Shown here: in pieces, positions 25,503-34,047 of the stretch
Layout: each line of letters starts with the position of its first letter
Numbering within the stretch: the first letter of the stretch is position 1
Assembly: GCA_014649155.1 (NCBI GenBank)
Contig: BMSM01000002.1
Location: forward strand, 372,001 to 436,000
Length of the DNA stretch: 64,000 bases
Direction of reading: 5' to 3'
Origin: Streptomyces griseoviridis
GTDB taxonomy: Bacteria > Actinomycetota > Actinomycetes > Streptomycetales > Streptomycetaceae
Program-made: the position numbers and the translations under genes
The notes under the pieces: generated by a model
Told to the model about the DNA's origin: nothing
Database searches by the model: none
Seen by the model: only the letters and a program-made list of their open reading frames with translations

Positions 25503-26345
25503 TCAGGCGTGCAGGAGGGCGCGGAGGCGGTCGCGTTCGGCCCGGTCGGCGGGCGCGCCGCGCAGGGTGGGCGCCGAGCCGACGAGCAGCCGGGTGTAGA
25601 CGTGGCCGGGACGGTTGACGACGGCGTGGGCGGTGCCGGTCTCCACCAGTTCACCCCGGTACAGGACGCCGACCCGGTCGGCGGTCCCGGCGACCGAGCC
25701 GAGGTCGTGGGAGATGAAGACCAGGGCCACCCCGTCCGCGCGCAGTTCCCCGAGGATGTCGAGGACGCGGACGCGGTTGGCGGAGTCCAGGGCGCTCACC
25801 GGCTCGTCCAGGATGACCACGCGCGGCTCGGTGACCAGGGCGCGGGCCACGGCGACGCGCTGGCGCTGCCCGCCGGACAGCTCGCCGGGCAGCCGGCCGA
25901 GGAGTGCGGTGGTCAGGTGCACGCGGTCCAGGAACCGCCGGGCGCGGGCCGCCGCCTCCGTCCGCGGGACGCCGCGCACCAGCAGCGGCTCGGTGAGGGA
26001 CTCCTCGACGGTGAGGTCCGGGTCGAGACTGCGCAGCGGGTCCTGGAAGACGTACTGGACCACTCCCCGGCGGCGCAGCGCGCGCCACCGGCGCTCGTCG
26101 TGCCCGGTGACGTCCTCGCCGTCGACGACGACCGTCCCGGCGGAGACCGGCACCAGGCCGAGCACGGCGCGGGCGAGGGTGGACTTGCCCGAGCCGGTCT
26201 CCCCGATGAGCCCGAGCGTCTCGCCGGGCGCGACGCTCAGCGAGACGCCGTCCAGGACGGTACGGCGCCGGCGGCGCGGGCCGTGGCGCACGGTGAGGCC
26301 GGTGACCTCCAGCACGGGACGCGGCGGGTGCGGGGCGCTGGTCAC
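25503..26345 (-). CDS. Peptide/nickel-type ABC transporter ATPase (DppF-like)
   Basis: 280 residues. Walker A GETGSGKST, signature LSGGQRQRVAVARAL, Walker B VILDEPVSALD and H-loop FISHDLG are all intact. The C-terminal GELVETGTAHAVVNRPGHVYTR is the oligopeptide-transporter extension. The GTG at 26345 overlaps the stop of the partner ATPase (GTGA). Together they drive the importer encoded upstream in this operon. Confidence 0.9.
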   Translation of the reverse strand: MTSAPHPPRPVLEVTGLTVRHGPRRRRRTVLDGVSLSVAPGETLGLIGETGSGKSTLARAVLGLVPVSAGTVVVDGEDVTGHDERRWRALRRRGVVQYVFQDPLRSLDPDLTVEESLTEPLLVRGVPRTEAAARARRFLDRVHLTTALLGRLPGELSGGQRQRVAVARALVTEPRVVILDEPVSALDSANRVRVLDILGELRADGVALVFISHDLGSVAGTADRVGVLYRGELVETGTAHAVVNRPGHVYTRLLVGSAPTLRGAPADRAERDRLRALLHA

Positions 26346-27277
26346 GGGGTCTCCTTCGACGGCTCGGGGGTGAGGACCTTCTCCAGGCCGTACCGCTCGT
26401 GCTCGGTGACGAGCAGCCGGGTGTACTCGTGCCGCGGGTCCCGCAGCACCGCGTCGGCCGGCCCCTGCTCGACCACCTCACCGTGCCGCATGACGAGCAC
26501 CTCGTCGCAGAGCTGGGCGACGACGGCGAGGTCGTGGGAGACGACGACCAGCGCGAGCCCGGTCCGTTCCCGCAGGTCGGCGAGGAGGTCCAGGATCTCC
26601 GCCTGGACGGTGACGTCCAGCGCGGTGGTGGCCTCGTCGGCGATGAGCACCCGGGGCCCGGCGGCGATCGCCGCGGCGATCAGCACGCGTTGCAGCATGC
26701 CGCCGGACAGCTCGTACGGGTACTGACCGCCGACCAGTTCGGGGTCGCGCAGCCGCACCGCGTCCAGCAGTTCCACCGCGCGCCGGCGTGCCGCGCGCCG
26801 CTTCAGGCCCAGTTTGACGCGGACCACCTCCGCGATCTGCGCGCCCACGGTGACCGAGGGGTCGAGATAGGACGCCGGGTCCTGGAAGACGGCGCTGATC
26901 ACGGCGCCCCGCAGCGCGGTCCACCGGGCGGGCGTCAGCGTCGCGATGTCGGTGCCCTCGATCTCGATCGTGCCGCCGCCGACCTCGAAGCCCTCGGGGA
27001 GAATGCCGAGCACGGCACGGCAGGTGAGGGTCTTGCCGCTGCCGGACTCGCCGACGATGCCGACCGTCCGGCCGGGGGCCAGCGCGAAGGTGACGCCGTG
27101 CACGACGTCCCGGCCGCCGGTCCGGTCGGTGACGCGGACGCCGCGCAGCGACAGCACGGGCGGGGCGGGGGCGTCCCCGGCCGGGCGCCGGTCCGCGCGG
27201 TCTCCCGGCAGAGACTCGGGCGGGGCGGGTACGGGAGGGACGGCCCCGGGACGGGCCGTCCTGGACGGAGCGGTCAT
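26342..27277 (-). CDS. Peptide/nickel-type ABC transporter ATPase (DppD-like)
   Basis: 311 residues. Walker A GESGSGKT, signature LSGGMLQRVLIAAAI, Walker B LIADEATTALD and H-loop VVSHDLAVVAQLCD are intact. GEVVEQGPADAVLRDPRHEYTR is the typical C-terminal block. The first 40 residues are a Pro/Arg-rich extension unlike the rest. The ATG at 27277 overlaps the permease stop as ATGA. It would heterodimerise with the DppF-like ATPase. Confidence 0.9.
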   Translation of the reverse strand: MTAPSRTARPGAVPPVPAPPESLPGDRADRRPAGDAPAPPVLSLRGVRVTDRTGGRDVVHGVTFALAPGRTVGIVGESGSGKTLTCRAVLGILPEGFEVGGGTIEIEGTDIATLTPARWTALRGAVISAVFQDPASYLDPSVTVGAQIAEVVRVKLGLKRRAARRRAVELLDAVRLRDPELVGGQYPYELSGGMLQRVLIAAAIAAGPRVLIADEATTALDVTVQAEILDLLADLRERTGLALVVVSHDLAVVAQLCDEVLVMRHGEVVEQGPADAVLRDPRHEYTRLLVTEHERYGLEKVLTPEPSKETP

Positions 27278-28173
27278 CGCACGCCTCCGGAGGGAGCGGG
27301 AGCAGGGTCGGGACCGGTGGTCCCCGGACGCCGGCGGGCACCGCGGGACCGCAGCAGGGCGCGGCCGGCCTCACCGGAGACGTCGCGGATCGCGTCGGCG
27401 AGCAGGTTGCCCGCCCAGACGGTCACCATGATCAGCAGGGCCGGGGCCACCGGCGCCCACGGCTTCTGGCCGAGGTAGCCGAGGTCGGAGGCGAGCAGAC
27501 CGCCCCAGGTCGGTTCCGGCGGCTGCACGCCGATGCCGAGGAAGGTCAGGCTGGAGACGATGACGAACCCGGTGCCGACGGTCTGCGCGAACGCCACCGC
27601 GACCGGCGGCAGCACCTTGGACCGCACATGGCGCCGGACGATCCAGCCGACCGGGGCACCCGCGATCACCGCCGCCTCCACGTACGGCGAGCGGGCCACG
27701 GTCAGCGTCGCGGCCCGCGCCACCCGGTAGAACAGCGGGGCCACCAGGACCCCGGTGACCAGCATCGCCTGGGTCAGGCCGTTGCCCAGCAGCGCGATCA
27801 CGGCGACCGCGAACAGCAGGAACGGCAGCGCGACCAGTGTGTCGGCGAGCCGCAGCGTCACCCATTCGAAGGCCCGGCCCAGATAGACGGAGAGGATGCC
27901 GGGGACCGCGCCGACGACCAGCGCCGTCAGCGCGACCTCCAGGGCGCCGAGGACACTGACCCGGGAACCGGCCAGCAGCCGGCTCAGCTCGTCCCGGCCC
28001 AGGTTGTCGGTGCCGAGCCAGTGCCCCCCGGAGATCCCGGCCAGCACGTCGTCGCTGGTGGCGAGGGGGTCCTGCGGGGCGAGCAGCGGTCCGAGGGCCG
28101 CGAGCAGGGCGACCAGCAGCAGGACGGTCATGGCGACCCGGCCGGAGGTGAGGGAGAGAACGCGGCGCACCAT
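27274..28173 (-). CDS. Peptide/nickel-type ABC transporter permease (DppC-like)
   Basis: 299 residues with about six membrane segments. LATSDDVLAGISGGHWLGTDNLGRDELSR is the extracellular DppC-type signature (only its parts GTDNLGRDELSR are needed), and EAAVIAGAPVGWIVRRHV is the cytoplasmic EAA loop that docks on the ATPases. The ATG at 28173 follows the DppB-like stop by one base. Its stop overlaps the DppD-like start. Confidence 0.9.
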   Translation of the reverse strand: MVRRVLSLTSGRVAMTVLLLVALLAALGPLLAPQDPLATSDDVLAGISGGHWLGTDNLGRDELSRLLAGSRVSVLGALEVALTALVVGAVPGILSVYLGRAFEWVTLRLADTLVALPFLLFAVAVIALLGNGLTQAMLVTGVLVAPLFYRVARAATLTVARSPYVEAAVIAGAPVGWIVRRHVRSKVLPPVAVAFAQTVGTGFVIVSSLTFLGIGVQPPEPTWGGLLASDLGYLGQKPWAPVAPALLIMVTVWAGNLLADAIRDVSGEAGRALLRSRGARRRPGTTGPDPAPAPSGGVR

Positions 28174-28174
28174 G

Positions 28175-29146
28175 TCACACCCCTCGCTGTGCGGCCGGCG
28201 TGACCCGGGCCAGCACCAGGTTGACGATCAGGTTGAAGGAGACGACCAGGGCGACCGACACCACCAGCACCCCTTGCACCGCCGGTACGTCACCGGCCTG
28301 CGCGGAGTCGTTGGCGAACCGCCCGAAGCCCTGGAGGCCGAAGATCCACTCGGTGACGACGGAGGCGCCGACCAGGGCGGGGAACTTCAGGCCGAGGGTG
28401 GCCAGGGTCGGCCCCAGGCCGTTGCGCAGCACATGGGCGAAGAAGATCCGGCGCGGACTCAGCCCCCGGACCACCGCCCCCGTCACGTAGTTCTCGCGGT
28501 AGGCCGCCACCAGGCTGCCCCGCAACTGCCGGGCCACATCGGCGACGACGTCCAGGCTGAGGGCGAGCGCGGGCAGCGTGATGTGCGCGAGCCACGGCCC
28601 GACGCCCTGCGCGGCGGGCACGTACCCGCCCGAGGGGAACAGGCCCGACCCGACCGCGAACACGGAGACCAGCACGATGCCCACGACGAACGCGGGCATC
28701 ACCGACACCACGGTGACCAGACCGGTGACCGCCCGGTCCACCCACGTGGTGCGGCGCAGCGCCGCGAGGGTGCCGAGCGCGAAGCCCAGCGTCACCCCGA
28801 TGACCAGCGCGAGAGCCGCGACGGAGAGGCTGACGCCGAGGCCGAGCCCGATGAGGGTGGAGATGTCGGCGCCGTTGGTCCAGCTCGTACCGAGCTGACC
28901 GTGCAGGACGCCGGTGAACCAGTCCCAGTACTGCGCGAGGAAGGGCCGGTCCAGTCCCCACTGGGCCTCCACCCGGGCGATGGCCTCCGGCGTCGCCTCC
29001 TCGCCGAGCTGGATGCGGGCCGGGCTGAGCCCGCTGAGCGAGCGCAGCGCGAACGTGACGAAGGTGGCGACGACGAAGACCGGTACGAAGACCGCCACCG
29101 ACCGGCCGGCGACGGCCAGGACCCGCGAGAGGGTGTGCCGCCTCAC
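28175..29146 (-). CDS. Peptide/nickel-type ABC transporter permease (DppB-like)
   Basis: 323 residues with about six membrane segments. The N-terminal helix VAVFVPVFVVATFVTFAL, the external LGTSWTNGADISTLI and the EAA-loop region GASVVTEWIFGLQGFGR fit DppB. The GTG at 29146 overlaps the binding-protein stop (GTGA), showing coupling through the transporter. The substrate is set by the binding protein. Confidence 0.9.
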   Translation of the reverse strand: MRRHTLSRVLAVAGRSVAVFVPVFVVATFVTFALRSLSGLSPARIQLGEEATPEAIARVEAQWGLDRPFLAQYWDWFTGVLHGQLGTSWTNGADISTLIGLGLGVSLSVAALALVIGVTLGFALGTLAALRRTTWVDRAVTGLVTVVSVMPAFVVGIVLVSVFAVGSGLFPSGGYVPAAQGVGPWLAHITLPALALSLDVVADVARQLRGSLVAAYRENYVTGAVVRGLSPRRIFFAHVLRNGLGPTLATLGLKFPALVGASVVTEWIFGLQGFGRFANDSAQAGDVPAVQGVLVVSVALVVSFNLIVNLVLARVTPAAQRGV

Positions 29147-30681
29147 CGGGTGTCCCCGATCGTCACGCCGGTCCAGTTGAGGTGGGCGGGGTTCTTCGGC
29201 AGGCCGGAGACCGAGGGGCTCTTGGCGAAGAGGTTGGGGGAGGAGTACGTGAAGACCAGCGCCTTGCTGCGCAGGCCGGCCCGGGTGGCGGCCTGGAGGG
29301 TCTCCGCGTAGTGCGGGTCGTCCAGCGGGGTCCGGCGGACCTCGGCCACCGCCGCCTCGAAACCGGCGGGCTCGTAGGGGGAGCTGAGGTTCAGCGGGCC
29401 GTCGGGTCCGAAGTGCGCGGTGAGGGTCTGCACCGCCGAGTCCCGGCCCGTGGTGCTGTACAGCGAGAAGGTCAGGTCCTTGGCGAAGAACGGGGTGGCC
29501 CAGTTCTTGTCGATCTTTATGTTCACGGTGATGCCGACCGCCGCCAGCTGCGACTGGACGATCTCGGCCGCCGGGTCCTCGGCGGGGATGACCAGATCGA
29601 GCTCGATGTCACCGGCCCGGTGCCCGGCCTCGGCCAGCAGCTTCCGGGCCTTCGCCGGGTCGTGGGGGTAGGCGTTCTCCGACTCGGGGTCGTAGGCCAC
29701 GTACCCCTTGGGGAAGGGCTGGTCGGTGGTCTCGCCGTAGCCGAAGGTCAGCTTGTCCACGAACTCCTGGCGGTTCACCGCGTACCGCACGGCATCGGCC
29801 ACCCGGTCGTCGTCGAACGGCGCCTTGTTGACGTTGAGGCTGATGTTGGAGGCGTTGTAGCCCGGCTGGACGAAGACGTCGAGGCCGGCCTTCTTGGCGC
29901 TCCCGGCCTGGCTGGGGTCGAGGTCGGCGAAGTTGTAGACGCCGGTCCGCAGGCCGGAGACGACCGTGGAGGTGTCGGGCGCGGAGGTCAGTTCCACGTT
30001 CTCGATGTGGATGTGCTCCGCGTCCCAGTAGTCCGGGTTCTTCTCCAGGACGGCCTTGGTGCCGGGGATGAGCTGGGTGATGACGAACGGGCCCGCGCCG
30101 ACCGGGTTCTGGTCCAGTTCCGCGGGGGACTTCGCCGCCTTCGGGCTGGCGATCTGCAGGACGCGTTCGCCGAGGAGCTGCGGGATCTGGTAGTCGACCT
30201 GGGTGAGGTGGAAGACGGCGTCCAGGCCGTCGGCCTCGACGGACTCGATGGACGTCAGGTCGCCGTGGAGCGCCGAGTTCTGCTGCCGCTGCGCCCGTTC
30301 GACGGCCGCCTTCACCGCGGCGGCGTCCACCGGCTCGCCGTCGCTGAACTTCAGCCCGGGGCGCAGGTGGAAGGTGATCTCGTCGCCCTCGTCGTCGTAC
30401 TCCCAGCTCTCCGCCAGGTCGGGCACGGCCTCGCCCTTTTCGTCGACCCGGGTCAACGACGCGTAGACCAGGGCGAGTTCGCGGAACTGGGCGCCGCTGC
30501 CGCTGACCACCGGGTCCCAGTGGGCCGGGAAATAGGTCGAGGTCCACTTCAGGGTGGCCGCGCCGCCCGCCGCGGCGCCGGTGCCGCCGCAGGCGGCGAG
30601 GACGGGGACGAGGAGGAGGGCGAGCACGGCGCTCAGGGCGGCGGTGCGCGGGCGGCCGGGGGAGCGGGGGCGTCGGGGCAT
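29143..30681 (-). CDS. Family 5 ABC transporter substrate-binding lipoprotein
   Basis: 512 residues. The signal peptide ends VPVLAAC with Cys31 lipidated. The mature part is a DppA/OppA-type (SBP_bac_5) protein: LTRVDEKGEAVPDLAESWEY, DEITFHLRPGLKFSDGEPVDA and NISLNVNKAPFDDDRVADAV. The operon context (LLM monooxygenase, SsuE-like reductase, cysteine-containing leader peptide) points to an organosulfur compound, not general peptides. The ATG at 30681 follows AGGAAGTCAGCC; an in-frame upstream start adds 47 Pro/Arg-rich residues that break the signal peptide. Confidence 0.9.
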   Translation of the reverse strand: MPRRPRSPGRPRTAALSAVLALLLVPVLAACGGTGAAAGGAATLKWTSTYFPAHWDPVVSGSGAQFRELALVYASLTRVDEKGEAVPDLAESWEYDDEGDEITFHLRPGLKFSDGEPVDAAAVKAAVERAQRQQNSALHGDLTSIESVEADGLDAVFHLTQVDYQIPQLLGERVLQIASPKAAKSPAELDQNPVGAGPFVITQLIPGTKAVLEKNPDYWDAEHIHIENVELTSAPDTSTVVSGLRTGVYNFADLDPSQAGSAKKAGLDVFVQPGYNASNISLNVNKAPFDDDRVADAVRYAVNRQEFVDKLTFGYGETTDQPFPKGYVAYDPESENAYPHDPAKARKLLAEAGHRAGDIELDLVIPAEDPAAEIVQSQLAAVGITVNIKIDKNWATPFFAKDLTFSLYSTTGRDSAVQTLTAHFGPDGPLNLSSPYEPAGFEAAVAEVRRTPLDDPHYAETLQAATRAGLRSKALVFTYSSPNLFAKSPSVSGLPKNPAHLNWTGVTIGDTR

Positions 30682-30742
30682 GGCTGACTTCCTGGTGAGG
30701 ACGGCCGTGGTGAGCGGCCGGGGAGGAAAGGAGGGGCACGTA

Positions 30743-30775
30743 CCGCCGCGACCGGCCCGCGCGGTCCCGCGGCGG
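30743..30775. promoter_or_regulatory. Candidate attenuator hairpin between leader peptide and importer operon
   Basis: CCGCCGCGACC at 30743-30753 pairs with GGTCCCGCGGCGG at 30763-30775, with a 2-nt bulge. It lies in the 280-nt untranslated stretch between the leader peptide and the binding-protein gene, where an attenuation or ribosome-site-masking stem would be expected. The sequence has other possible GC stems. Confidence 0.4.
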
Positions 30776-30961
30776 GCATGCCGAGGGGGCGGGGAAGGGC
30801 AGGTGGGACCCGCCCCGCGCACGGCGGGGCGTCACGGGACACGCGGAACGGCCTGAGGAGGAAGGGGAGATGGGCCGCGGGCCGCGAGGGAAAGGACCCC
30901 GCGTTCCGGTGCGGCGGGGAAGCCGGCCGGAACGGCGGAACGGGCTCGTGGGCGGCGTCGG

Positions 30962-31036
30962 TCAGCGACAGAGAGCGCTGCAGGTGCGCCGCAGATCCAC
31001 GTAGCGGCACACCACACCGGGGTGCGTCGTCAGCAT
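30962..31036 (-). CDS. Putative cysteine-responsive leader peptide (24 residues)
   Basis: A 24-codon reading frame begins MLTTHPGVVCRYVDL and ends RRTCSALCR, with Cys at 10, 19 and 23. Small actinobacterial leader peptides with a basic YVDLRR/VDLLR-like core and terminal cysteines precede sulfur-metabolism operons. In mycobacteria, leaderless examples sense cysteine by ribosome stalling at Cys codons. Here the ATG lies 7 nt past a -10 hexamer, so the transcript is probably leaderless as well. It should couple cysteine supply to expression of the importer-monooxygenase operon downstream. Confidence 0.85.
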   Translation of the reverse strand: MLTTHPGVVCRYVDLRRTCSALCR

Positions 31037-31042
31037 GCGGCC

Positions 31043-31072
31043 ATCCTCGGGGGCGCGGCCGGCGACTGTCAA
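31043..31072 (-). promoter_or_regulatory. Promoter of the sulfur operon
   Basis: On the minus strand TTGACA (31072-31067) is followed, after 18 nt, by GAGGAT (31048-31043). The leader-peptide ATG begins six bases later, so transcription should start at or next to the initiation codon. Confidence 0.6.
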
Positions 31073-31129
31073 TGGACACCGATCGATGTCTCATTGCGCG
31101 GACGGACATGACGGCTGATCAGAGGCAGG

Positions 31130-32041
31130 TCAGGGGTGCCGGGGCCGGGTCGCCGGATGGGTCGCGGCCTCCTCCGGGTGCAGCCACAGCGGACCGCCCG
31201 CGGTGTCCACCCGCACGGCACCGGCCGGGGGCCAGGCGCCCGGCGCGAGCAGCGCCCGCTCCGGCTCGGTCAGGCTCCGGCGGCGCTCCAGGGCCTCGGC
31301 GGGGGACAGCGTCTCCGGCGCCGGGCGCAGCCCGGGGCACACGGCGTCCAGGGCGGCGGTGTACGCCGTGAGCGGCCGCCAGCCGGGCACCGCCCGCCGT
31401 CCCCGGGGGCCGTGCACCAGCACCGTCGGCAGCGCGTACCGGTACCCGCCGTCGTCCGTCTCCTTGGCCGCGCCGGGGTGCGGCGACCCGGCGGCCGGCA
31501 CGGACCGCACCTCGGGCACCGGGCGGCGCGCCTCCGCCCGGTCGGCCCGCACTTCCTCCCGCACCGCGTCCCCGGCGGCGTCGGCCCCCAGCCGCGCCGG
31601 GTCCAGGCCCGGCACACCCCGTACGGCGGCCAGCGCCAGGCCGGGGGTGTCGGCCGGCTCGCCCAGCACGAACACCGTCTCCCGCAGCCGGCGCAGCACC
31701 CGGTCGGCCACCTCGGCGCCCTGGCGTTCCGCCGCCCTGGCGACCAGCGAGGCGGGCCACGAGGACGCCGCCACCCGGCTCAGCCGCGCCGCCCGCGGGG
31801 CCCCGGTGTGGGCCCCGATCTCCGCCACGTACCGCGCGTACCAGGCGGTCTCCGCCGCCGGGTCCGGCGCCGGATCGTCGTCGTGGTCGAACAGCAGGCA
31901 GTACACCCGCCGCCAGCGCACCCGCCCGGCCAGCCCCGCGCGCAGCCGCCGGAACACCGGCTCGGAGCCCCAGGCCCAGGGACAGAGCGGGTCGGTGTAC
32001 TCGACGACCTCGACCGGGAGGCGCTCCTCGGGCGGGGTCAC
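31130..32041 (-). CDS. DsbA-family thioredoxin-like protein with a single active-site cysteine
   Basis: 303 residues. VEVVEYTDPLCPWAWGSEP matches the FrnE/DsbA active-site region, but the motif is Cys20-Pro-Trp-Ala, so the second cysteine of CxxC is absent. This pattern occurs in relatives such as SpxH-type adaptor proteins and 2-hydroxychromene isomerase-like enzymes. A classical disulfide oxidase is unlikely. YALPTVLVHGPRG is the cis-Pro loop. The GTG start overlaps the Rrf2 gene stop (GTGA), linking it to that regulator. Confidence 0.78.
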   Translation of the reverse strand: MTPPEERLPVEVVEYTDPLCPWAWGSEPVFRRLRAGLAGRVRWRRVYCLLFDHDDDPAPDPAAETAWYARYVAEIGAHTGAPRAARLSRVAASSWPASLVARAAERQGAEVADRVLRRLRETVFVLGEPADTPGLALAAVRGVPGLDPARLGADAAGDAVREEVRADRAEARRPVPEVRSVPAAGSPHPGAAKETDDGGYRYALPTVLVHGPRGRRAVPGWRPLTAYTAALDAVCPGLRPAPETLSPAEALERRRSLTEPERALLAPGAWPPAGAVRVDTAGGPLWLHPEEAATHPATRPRHP

Positions 32042-32472
32042 GCGGCTCCCCCGGCGGCCGGTCCGCGCCGCGCCCCGGCGGCCAGCAGCGCGGCGACGGT
32101 CGTCCCGCCCAGCACCGCCGCCGCGTCCGCCTCGATCCGGCGCCACACCCCGGGCAGTCCGGCCGCGGCGCCGGGATAGTCCAGGCCGCCCAGGTCCTCC
32201 CCGCGCAGCGTGAGCACCTCGCCGTCGACGGCGCGGGTGACGTCGAGCAGGGTGATGGCGTCGGCGGGCCGGCCCAGCCAGTACCCGCCCTCGCAGCCGC
32301 GCTGACTGCGCACCAGGCCGGCCCGGCGCAGCTCGCCCACCACCGACTTCAGGAACCGGAACGGAATCTGCTGGGCCGAGGCGATCGCCTCGCAGGTCAA
32401 GGGGCGCGCGGGTTCGCGGGCGAGCTCCAGCAGGGCGCGCGCGGCGTAGTCCGCCTTCGCGGAGATATGCAT
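32038..32472 (-). CDS. Rrf2-family transcriptional regulator without Fe-S cysteines
   Basis: 144 residues. MHISAKADYAARALLELARE and RFLKSVVGELRRAGLVRSQRG with GGYWLGRP form the Rrf2 winged helix (N-terminal 75 residues). IscR/NsrR/RsrR relatives bind an Fe-S cluster through three Cys near residues 90-110; here only Cys27 and Cys60 exist, so a cluster of that type is unlikely. The ATG at 32472 is clear. It is coupled to the DsbA-like gene and diverges from a cupin gene over an exact palindrome. Confidence 0.85.
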   Translation of the reverse strand: MHISAKADYAARALLELAREPARPLTCEAIASAQQIPFRFLKSVVGELRRAGLVRSQRGCEGGYWLGRPADAITLLDVTRAVDGEVLTLRGEDLGGLDYPGAAAGLPGVWRRIEADAAAVLGGTTVAALLAAGARRGPAAGGAA

Positions 32473-32534
32473 GCCGCCATCATGCCCGAGCCACCGCCGG
32501 GCGCGGCCGGGAACCGGTGGCCCGCGGCTCCCGT

Positions 32535-32552
32535 TGCGGCAACATTGCCGCA
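32535..32552. promoter_or_regulatory. Perfect 8-bp palindrome, candidate Rrf2 operator
   Basis: TGCGGCAA at 32535-32542 and TTGCCGCA at 32545-32552 are exact inverses around CA. The site lies 63 nt upstream of the Rrf2 start and 22 nt before the cupin gene -35 element, which suits repression of both genes. Confidence 0.6.
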
Positions 32553-32574
32553 GGTGAACAGCATTGGACACCTC

Positions 32575-32604
32575 TTGACATCCTTTTCGGGGCGGCCCTA
32601 GCGT
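32575..32604 (+). promoter_or_regulatory. Promoter of the cupin gene, predicted leaderless transcript
   Basis: TTGACA (32575-32580), an 18-nt spacer and TAGCGT (32599-32604) match the vegetative Streptomyces consensus. The ATG at 32612 follows seven bases later, leaving no space for a ribosome site. Confidence 0.7.
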
Positions 32605-32611
32605 CCCGGCC

Positions 32612-33118
32612 ATGAGCAAGCCGCCCACGACCGCCGGTGAGGGCTTCCACCCGCACCTGTCCGACACCCCCGCTCCGGTGACGCCGCTGCGCGCGCGGCT
32701 GCACCACATCCGCGCCGGCTCCCTGGACGGCGGCACCGCGCAGACCGGCGGCATGCGACGCTTCGCCGCCGTCAGCGGCCGGGCCGTCGGCTCGGAGAAG
32801 CTCTGGATGGGCCAGACCCACGTCGCTCCGTCCACCTCCTCCTCCGACCACCACCACGGGGAGTCGGAGACGGCCATCTACGTGGTCAGCGGGCACCCCG
32901 AGTTCGTCTTCCTCGACGACTCGGGCGACGGGGAGCCGGAGGAGGTCCGGCTGCGCACCGCGCCCGGCGACTACGTCTTCGTCCCGCCGTTCGTGCCGCA
33001 CCGCGAGGAGAACCCCGACCCCGCCGAGGAGGCCGTGGTGGTCATCGCCCGCAGCACCCAGGAGGCGATCGTCGTCAACCTCCCGGGGCTCCACGCGCTC
33101 CCGGCGCAGGGTGACTGA
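32612..33118 (+). CDS. Cupin-domain protein
   Basis: 168 residues. HVAPSTSSSDHHHGESETAI followed by YVVSGHPEFVF is cupin motif 1 with a His cluster and Glu for metal, and GDYVFVPPFVPHREENPDP is motif 2 with the last His. A single small-barrel domain of this kind may be an isomerase, dioxygenase or sensor; the substrate is unknown. It diverges from the Rrf2 gene and is probably expressed from a leaderless mRNA, with the palindrome upstream as control site. Confidence 0.85.
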   Translation: MSKPPTTAGEGFHPHLSDTPAPVTPLRARLHHIRAGSLDGGTAQTGGMRRFAAVSGRAVGSEKLWMGQTHVAPSTSSSDHHHGESETAIYVVSGHPEFVFLDDSGDGEPEEVRLRTAPGDYVFVPPFVPHREENPDPAEEAVVVIARSTQEAIVVNLPGLHALPAQGD

Positions 33119-33125
33119 CGGCCCG

Positions 33126-33914
33126 TCAGGCTTTCGCGGGTGCCCGGTACCGCCCCGCAAGCTCGGCGCCCTGCCCGCCGAACGCCGCGAGGTCCGCCTC
33201 GAAGACCCGCCGGAGCAGACTCTCGTCCTCCACACCCGGGGCGCAGACCGTCTCGCCCAGCTCCAGCCCGCGCAGCCCCGCGGTGACCACGTCCTCGGCG
33301 GACATCCGGGGCACCGCGCTCAGGTCGAGGCCCTGGCGCTCGTGGAACTCCGTCGCCACCACGCCGGGGCAGAGCACCTGCGCCCGCACCCCGCTACCGG
33401 ACAGTTCCACGGCCAGGGCCTGGGTCATCGCGACGAGATGGGCCAGCGTGCCGGCGTAGACCGCCCGGTGCGGCAGCCCCGCCGCCGGGGCGGGACCGCT
33501 GAAGGCGATCATGCCCGCCACGTTGACGACCGCGCCGGCGCCGCGGGCCAGCATGCCCGGCACCGCGGCCCGTGCCAGCAGGGTCGGGGCGACCACCTTG
33601 ACGTGGACGAGTTCCCGCGCCCGGTCGGCGGGCAGTTCGGCGAACGGCATGTAGTGGGCCACGCCCGCGTTGTTGACGAGCGTCGTCAACGGCTCGGCGG
33701 CGCAGACGGCGGCGACCGCGTCCACCCCCTCGTCGGTCGCCAGATCGGCGACCAGGGGGCGGATCGTGCCGCCGGGGAACTCGGCGGCCAGCTCCGCCAG
33801 CCGGCCGGCGCGACGGCCGACGGCCACCACCTCGTGACCCTGGCCGGCCAGCCGCCGGGCGAAGGCCCGGCCGATGCCGGAGGAGGCGCCGGTGACGAGT
33901 GCGAGCTTGCTCAT
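33126..33914 (-). CDS. Short-chain dehydrogenase/reductase with degenerate catalytic motif
   Basis: 262 residues. The Rossmann motif TGASSGIG (residues 9-16) and NNAG (81-84) are intact. At the active site the YxxxK motif reads Tyr153-Ala-Gly-Thr-Leu157, so the catalytic Lys is missing, and VNVAGMIAF lacks the usual Ser. It may bind nucleotide without normal reductase chemistry. ATG at 33914 follows AGGAGCAGTCCC. It ends 7 nt after the convergent cupin stop. Confidence 0.83.
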   Translation of the reverse strand: MSKLALVTGASSGIGRAFARRLAGQGHEVVAVGRRAGRLAELAAEFPGGTIRPLVADLATDEGVDAVAAVCAAEPLTTLVNNAGVAHYMPFAELPADRARELVHVKVVAPTLLARAAVPGMLARGAGAVVNVAGMIAFSGPAPAAGLPHRAVYAGTLAHLVAMTQALAVELSGSGVRAQVLCPGVVATEFHERQGLDLSAVPRMSAEDVVTAGLRGLELGETVCAPGVEDESLLRRVFEADLAAFGGQGAELAGRYRAPAKA

Positions 33915-34047
33915 GGGACTGCTCCTGCGGTGCGGGAAGGGAGATCCCGCCGGCCGGGGCGGCCGGCGGCGCTTCCCACGATGGGCCGCCCGCCGCCCGT
34001 CAGCCACCGCCCTCCCCGTCCTGGTACCGCCGGTACCGGCCGGGACC

